From Melieria omissa (lineage: Eukaryota; Arthropoda; Insecta; Diptera; Ulidiidae): DNA of 64,000 nucleotides. The number at the start of each line of letters is the position of its first letter. The first letter of the stretch is position 1. The DNA is taken from NCBI GenBank assembly GCA_963971225.1, contig OZ020269.1, positions 81,320,450 to 81,384,449 on the forward strand. Reading direction: 5' to 3'. A program made the position numbers and the translations under genes. This document shows positions 59,829-64,000 of this stretch, in pieces. Under the pieces are notes generated by a model. The model searched no databases and was not told the DNA's origin. It saw only the letters and a list, made by a program, of their open reading frames with translations.

Positions 59829-60063
59829 GTCGAAAGTGAGCTGACGAGTGTGCTCCAGAGTGACAAGTGAAAGTGTCGTGAAGAGGACGAAGCGGCACGT
59901 ATGATGGGCGGCTCTGTCGCCGACACATATTGCTCGATGAAGTGCAGAATTCCTTGAGATGCGGAGCGAAAAGTCGAACAGACGCAAAACGCGAAAGCAG
60001 CAGCGCATTCTTCAAAATCGACGATGCCATCTTTTGTTGCACATGGCATGTGGCACGCAATTG
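59829..60063 (-). other. Weak candidate coding first exon on the minus strand
   Basis: GC-rich block open in all three minus frames. One frame starts with AAAAGATGGCATCG (a good initiation context) and encodes MASSILKNALLLSRFASVRL, a basic, acid-free N-terminus like a mitochondrial transit peptide or weak signal anchor. It runs to CGAC, directly followed by the donor GTAAGT (59828-59823), phase 1. No later exon was identified and overlapping frames are equally open, so this is tentative. Confidence 0.2.
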
Positions 60064-60149
60064 CATTTCGAGCGCGCACATTCTTTACCGAACCCGTCGC
60101 CACTCGATCGAGGACGCACAATCAAACTCAATCATAGTGAAGCGGAGGT

Positions 60150-60265
60150 GTCAGTGCTGTCGACTTAGGGCGCAAGTAACGAGTTAGGCAGCAGCGCGGC
60201 GCGAATAACAAAAACAAAACAACAGAGAAGAGCGATGTTTTTAAAAAGCCAAATCAATCGTGTTG
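60150..60265 (+). other. Weak candidate first exon on the plus strand
   Basis: Sequence typical of fly leaders (AATAACAAAAACAAAACAAC) leads to an ATG at 60235 encoding MFLKSQINRVG, cut in phase 1 by the donor GTAAGT at 60266-60271. TCAGTG at about 60150 could be an initiator. It sits head-to-head with the minus-strand candidate ending at 59829, so the gap at about 60060-60150 could be a divergent promoter. No downstream exon recognised. Confidence 0.2.
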
Positions 60266-60822
60266 GTAAGTTGCATGATAACCACCAAGTGACAGCAACT
60301 TGACGCACTGACAATATGATCGATTTCTTCGGCAGCGCTGTCACTTGAAAGCTAAAAGCAATGACATCGACACGAACGGGACCCTTTTAAGGTTAGACAA
60401 TGTGCGCGCATGTTAAATGCGAAATCAATGACGATAACACTGCTTGCTGCTGTTGTTGTTGCTTGGTACATTAATCAGGTACCGTCAGTCATCACTGAGC
60501 GGTGCCGAAAATCAAATGCAGCCATTGTGTATAAACACGAATGACATTCTTCCTCTTCGCCATAGAGCGGTGATGATCATTGTGCTAAAAGCGTCGGCGT
60601 CGCTGCTTCTCATGAGTAACTGCCATAAAGTCTGAATTGTCTCCATTTATTTTGATATCTTAATATAAACCTTCACCTCGAAACTGATGCCCGTATCCTT
60701 GAAAAGTTCAATAATATTGTCAATGCATATAACTAAAGAATTGTTCACTCGTTGTTTTTTAAATGAAAAAAAAACAACTTATTAGGCACGAATACACAAA
60801 ATTTAGTTCAATTGTTTTCAGA

Positions 60823-61250
60823 TTTTATTTATGTATTTATTTATTTATTAAAAAAAAAGCCTAGAATTAGTTAACAATTCAGACAGACTAACCGAAAAGT
60901 AAGATATTATAAAAATTTATTTATTTTTATTCCTTAAATACGTTTTAAGAAACTGAAAAATCTAAAGAATTTGAGAATAGGTTAGCCTCGGTCAAAGCCC
61001 GCACACTTGGGGCATTAAAAGTATAATTAGTTTTGCAACTTGGAATAAGAAGAAGGGCTAAAAAGTTTATACGCTGAAGTAGGCACGAAGCGTTAATAGC
61101 GCCACGAATTAGATCAAAGATAAACATTATACAGAGGAAAGACCTTCTGCTTTCAAAGAGCGCAAATCAATGATCATGCATCGCGAGCTATAAGAGGGAG
61201 TGGGATTTTCAAATTGTAGGGAACTTAGAACAAACCGAAAGAAAGCCTTT
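60823..61250 (-). mobile_element. LINE 3' end with TTTA-repeat tail
   Basis: Tail TTTATTTATGTATTTATTTA (60826-60845), followed inward by a 3' UTR and a minus-strand frame (61127-60945) ending FNAPSVRALTEANLFSN. It resembles the closing block of the LINE frame at 760-1299 (LINFNVPSR...) and of related elements (Y..N.P......FN). The frame reads DLIRGAINASCLLQRINF at its start. The copy is severely 5'-truncated; its left limit near 61250 is approximate. Confidence 0.6.
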
Positions 61251-63626
61251 TGAATGCGTTTGTTTTGTGATTGGAATCAATGCGAAGAACATTCAAGCAA
61301 TGGTCGCCAAATGCCAATTGATGGAGTGCTAAATACTGGACACGAGGGTGCAAGGGTGTCCCCAGTGCGGAGGGTGTCAAGTTTTAGAATTTTATTCAAT
61401 GATAAGGAATCAGTTTTTCAAAGAAACACATGTCACAATTAAATCCTAGTTTGCGCGCTCGATTGAGATGCTTTCTCATATGACTTGCAAGTATTTATTC
61501 TATGCAAACAGACAATTTGTGTCTGTTTTATCTGCATTAAAATTTATTAAAAATAATGAGCTCAATTTAACAAGTAGACACGTCAAAGGTTGACCAACAA
61601 GCGACGAAGGTGGCAGGGTCGCCGTCGTGGCTCAGCCCTGAAAACTTGTTATGGCAACCGGAGTATGAATCAAGACTTATTTGTATGCGCGTCCGCGTGT
61701 GTATTGTGTGAATAAGCGCAGATAATTTCACAGTGTAATTTAACACGCCAAAATTGCTTAATTTATGCGCCAAAACGCTCTTCATTCAGCGGCGTAGGCA
61801 GGGTAGGCTGAGCGGCCAGACTGATTTAACCCTGACAGACGCGGTGCTTGGATGGATGAAAGTGAGGCACCGAGTCCTGTGCTGCCCGCAGCAGCGCAGT
61901 CTTAATACAAATTTACAGCACCGCATATTCAACAGCGAACAAACAAGCCAACTCGTCAAAGACAACGCCAGCGACGGCAACGACACAAAACGCCGCCAGT
62001 GTTGCGCCAAGTGAACTGCTCAGCTGAGAACTGTAACTCAGCGTCGGTGGGTCAGTAGCGACCCCTCGAGAGGACGCAACACGATAGGTGGCAGAACTTA
62101 AAGTTGAAATCGTTGCCGTCGCAGTGCTGATTTACATCTGTTCGTATAGTTCGTGCCGTTGAACGCGCGTCCCATGTTTGCTTTATGGCACAGAACTTGA
62201 ATAATTTATGGCCGCACTTGTTTGTGTTGATTTGAAAAGGATGCAGACATGGTGAATGACCGTAGAGCGGCACACGGCCGAGCTCGCCTTCGCCGACAAG
62301 GGGGAAGTTTTATTGGCGGTGCTTTGTGTTGGAGCAGCTGTTGTTGTTTCTGTTGCTGCTGCTGTGAAATAGTTTACAGTATACGCAATTTTTTGTCTGT
62401 CTGTGGAGCTTTCGGCATTTTCCGCATGGTGCATTTTTGACTGCTGCCGGTTGTGTTGATGATTGGGGCAAATTAGTTGGCCTTGAATTGTGGGTGTTTA
62501 TGGTTTAATGTTGTTGTTCAATGTTTTATAGGATGAAGGGGATAGTCCGCAAAATATGATGGAGCAGTATTATAAAGAAAGATTTGAGTATGTAGGGGTA
62601 ATAGTTGATTTGGTAGGCGGAGTATTAATGTAGATAAAATAAAATTAAAAGTGATGTTTGTTGAAGGGGGAGGGAAATGGAGTAATGATCAATGAAATGG
62701 AATGTTTTGTTTAAAGAGTCTCTTCCATTTGATTTCACTATGCTCGGAGAAAGAGATAAAGGAATGAAAGCGGAGCGAGCGAAAAACTGGCGAAAAACTT
62801 AAAACAAAATTAAAAATTAATTAAGTACTTAAAAGTGATGATTAGGGGAATTAGTATTGAGAAAGGTATAAGTAGTGATTTGATCCTTTTCATGACTCAG
62901 TATGTCTTTGGTTATTCTGTGCCACAGACAGCAACCTAAAGTTACCATACATTCAAACATTTAAGTTGTTATCCTTTTCTGGAGCTGGTTGTCGTGTTGA
63001 ACACAATTCATTTTACGATTTGAATCTTCGCGTTTCCCATTAGCCGTCAAGGGTGTTGTGTCGGCGTTAGATGGAAGCATTCTTGCAAAAAAACCACTTG
63101 CACTCCATTGGGTGCCTTACATGTTTACAATGATTTGATATTTTATTGCAGGATGTTTCATAGAATACTAAATTATGGAAAGGGAGGTGTGAGATGTATG
63201 TTACAAAGAATGATTGAACAGGAAGACACAAAAAACATAAAAGAATGTAAAAGAAAAGTAATAACCGAAGGCCACAAGGCGAAAAGTAATGCACAGCGGG
63301 AGCATTTTACGCATGGATTGAAGTTGAAAATGACCGAAATGAATATCCATTTCCTTGTGCATAATACGCACTCGTACAATGCAGAAAATGCTGCTGACTC
63401 CCAAGCACCGCCACCGTCATTTAAATACTGCAATAAAATTTCCCAGTTTAGTAACCCGCTTGTTTCTTGCATGCTACACTGAAGTGCTGTGGTATTTACA
63501 CTTTGAACACGAGTTTCTAAGGCACAAATAAATTTTCGATTTTTATGGGAAAAGAATATACTAACTTGATCCATGAGGAGCACGATGATTGTCGATTTGA
63601 CTGTGCCCATCTATTCATTCGTTCGT
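61251..63626. other. Non-coding DNA, no gene recognised
   Basis: GC-richer at 61590-62450 with several overlapping short open frames and no recognisable protein. The 124-codon frame at 63108-63482 begins near a possible acceptor (TTTATTGCAG at 63142-63151) but has no domain and no known partner exon. Confidence 0.35.
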
Positions 63627-63876
63627 CCGCTCATCAGTCCGGTCAGCTACGCACAAAAGTTCTTCAACGAGTAGAGATTTCGTCATGAAATTCAATGCCG
63701 AACCGAACCGAAACCGAATATTCGGTCGGACACTAGTTATTATCAAAATCTTATTTCTAATCTTAAAAGTGGGTGAACCACACCCGTATGAGAATCATAT
63801 TTCTGCATTGAATTGCATGACGAGTTCTTTACTCGTTGAAGAACTTTTGTGCGTAGCTGACCGGACTGATAAGCGG
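63627..63876. repeat. Near-perfect inverted repeat, 72-bp arms, 106-bp spacer
   Basis: Left arm 63627-63698 (CCGCTCATCAGTCCGGTCAG...) and right arm 63805-63876 (...CTGACCGGACTGATAAGCGG) are complementary with about five mismatches. The spacer includes a GAACCGAACCGAAACCGAAT run and its partial inverse ATTCGGTCGG. A transcript across it would form a long stable hairpin. It shows no TTAA or clear TA duplication and no CCCTTT end, so it is unlike the MITEs elsewhere in the window. It could be an old fold-back element or a hairpin RNA source. Confidence 0.75.
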
Positions 63877-64000
63877 ATAATGAGCCAAAAAAGTGGTTTT
63901 GGTTTCGGTTTCAGTTTCGGCCAAAAATGCCCGAACGGCCGAAATATTTTTCACATTTTATTGTGCAGCGAGTGAACAGCTATTTAGTGCAGTCGAGCAG

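Noticed and set aside
63108..63482. 124-codon frame after a possible splice acceptor
   Set aside because: No recognisable domain, a competing frame on the opposite strand is longer, and no partner exon found.

Overview
The window looks like nuclear DNA of a higher fly (Diptera). It is AT-rich, has 55-75 nt introns with GTAAGT/GTGAGT donors, TATG and TTG microsatellites, and a dense mix of decayed insect transposons. A tephritid-type fruit fly fits the repeat types, but that is an inference; nothing here fixes the genus.

Layout. 1-534: the spliced C-terminal end of a hAT-transposase-like protein. 560-1310: the 3' end of a non-LTR retrotransposon. 2637-4762: a complete two-exon gene for GPI mannosyltransferase 4 (PIG-Z). 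5551-21372, minus strand and convergent with PIG-Z: a prominin-like five-span membrane protein. I could join 17 exons whose phases all match, giving an uninterrupted 1155-codon reading frame. Its C-terminal tail is cut into small exons that all meet in phase 2 and mostly restart with similar residues. Its 4 kb intron (8712-12667) holds a deleted piggyBac copy, a piggyBac-type MITE and a third, unclassified terminal-inverted-repeat element.

21.4-64 kb: no host gene I can recognise. This stretch is probably intronic or intergenic. It carries mariner relics (25.4, 26.2, 57.1 kb), a possible solo LTR (31.5 kb), TTAA-flanked piggyBac-type MITEs (36.5, 48.5, 58.1 kb), a copia fragment (42.2 kb), a tRNA-derived SINE (45.0 kb), a nested pair of LINE fragments (47.0-47.8 kb), an endonuclease/RT LINE fragment (51.8 kb), a 1.6 kb fold-back Tc1-like element (54.3-55.9 kb), another LINE 3' end (60.8 kb) and a 72-bp-arm inverted repeat (63.6 kb). 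Weak first-exon candidates, each an ATG in typical fly leader sequence followed by a good donor, lie at 53972, 59829 and 60265.

The two solid host genes are unrelated in function. PIG-Z acts in the ER on GPI-anchor precursors; prominins are cholesterol-binding proteins of membrane protrusions. Most of the unusual signal is in the prominin tail exons, the piggyBac-type MITE families (each with its own subterminal palindrome) and the fold-back element.
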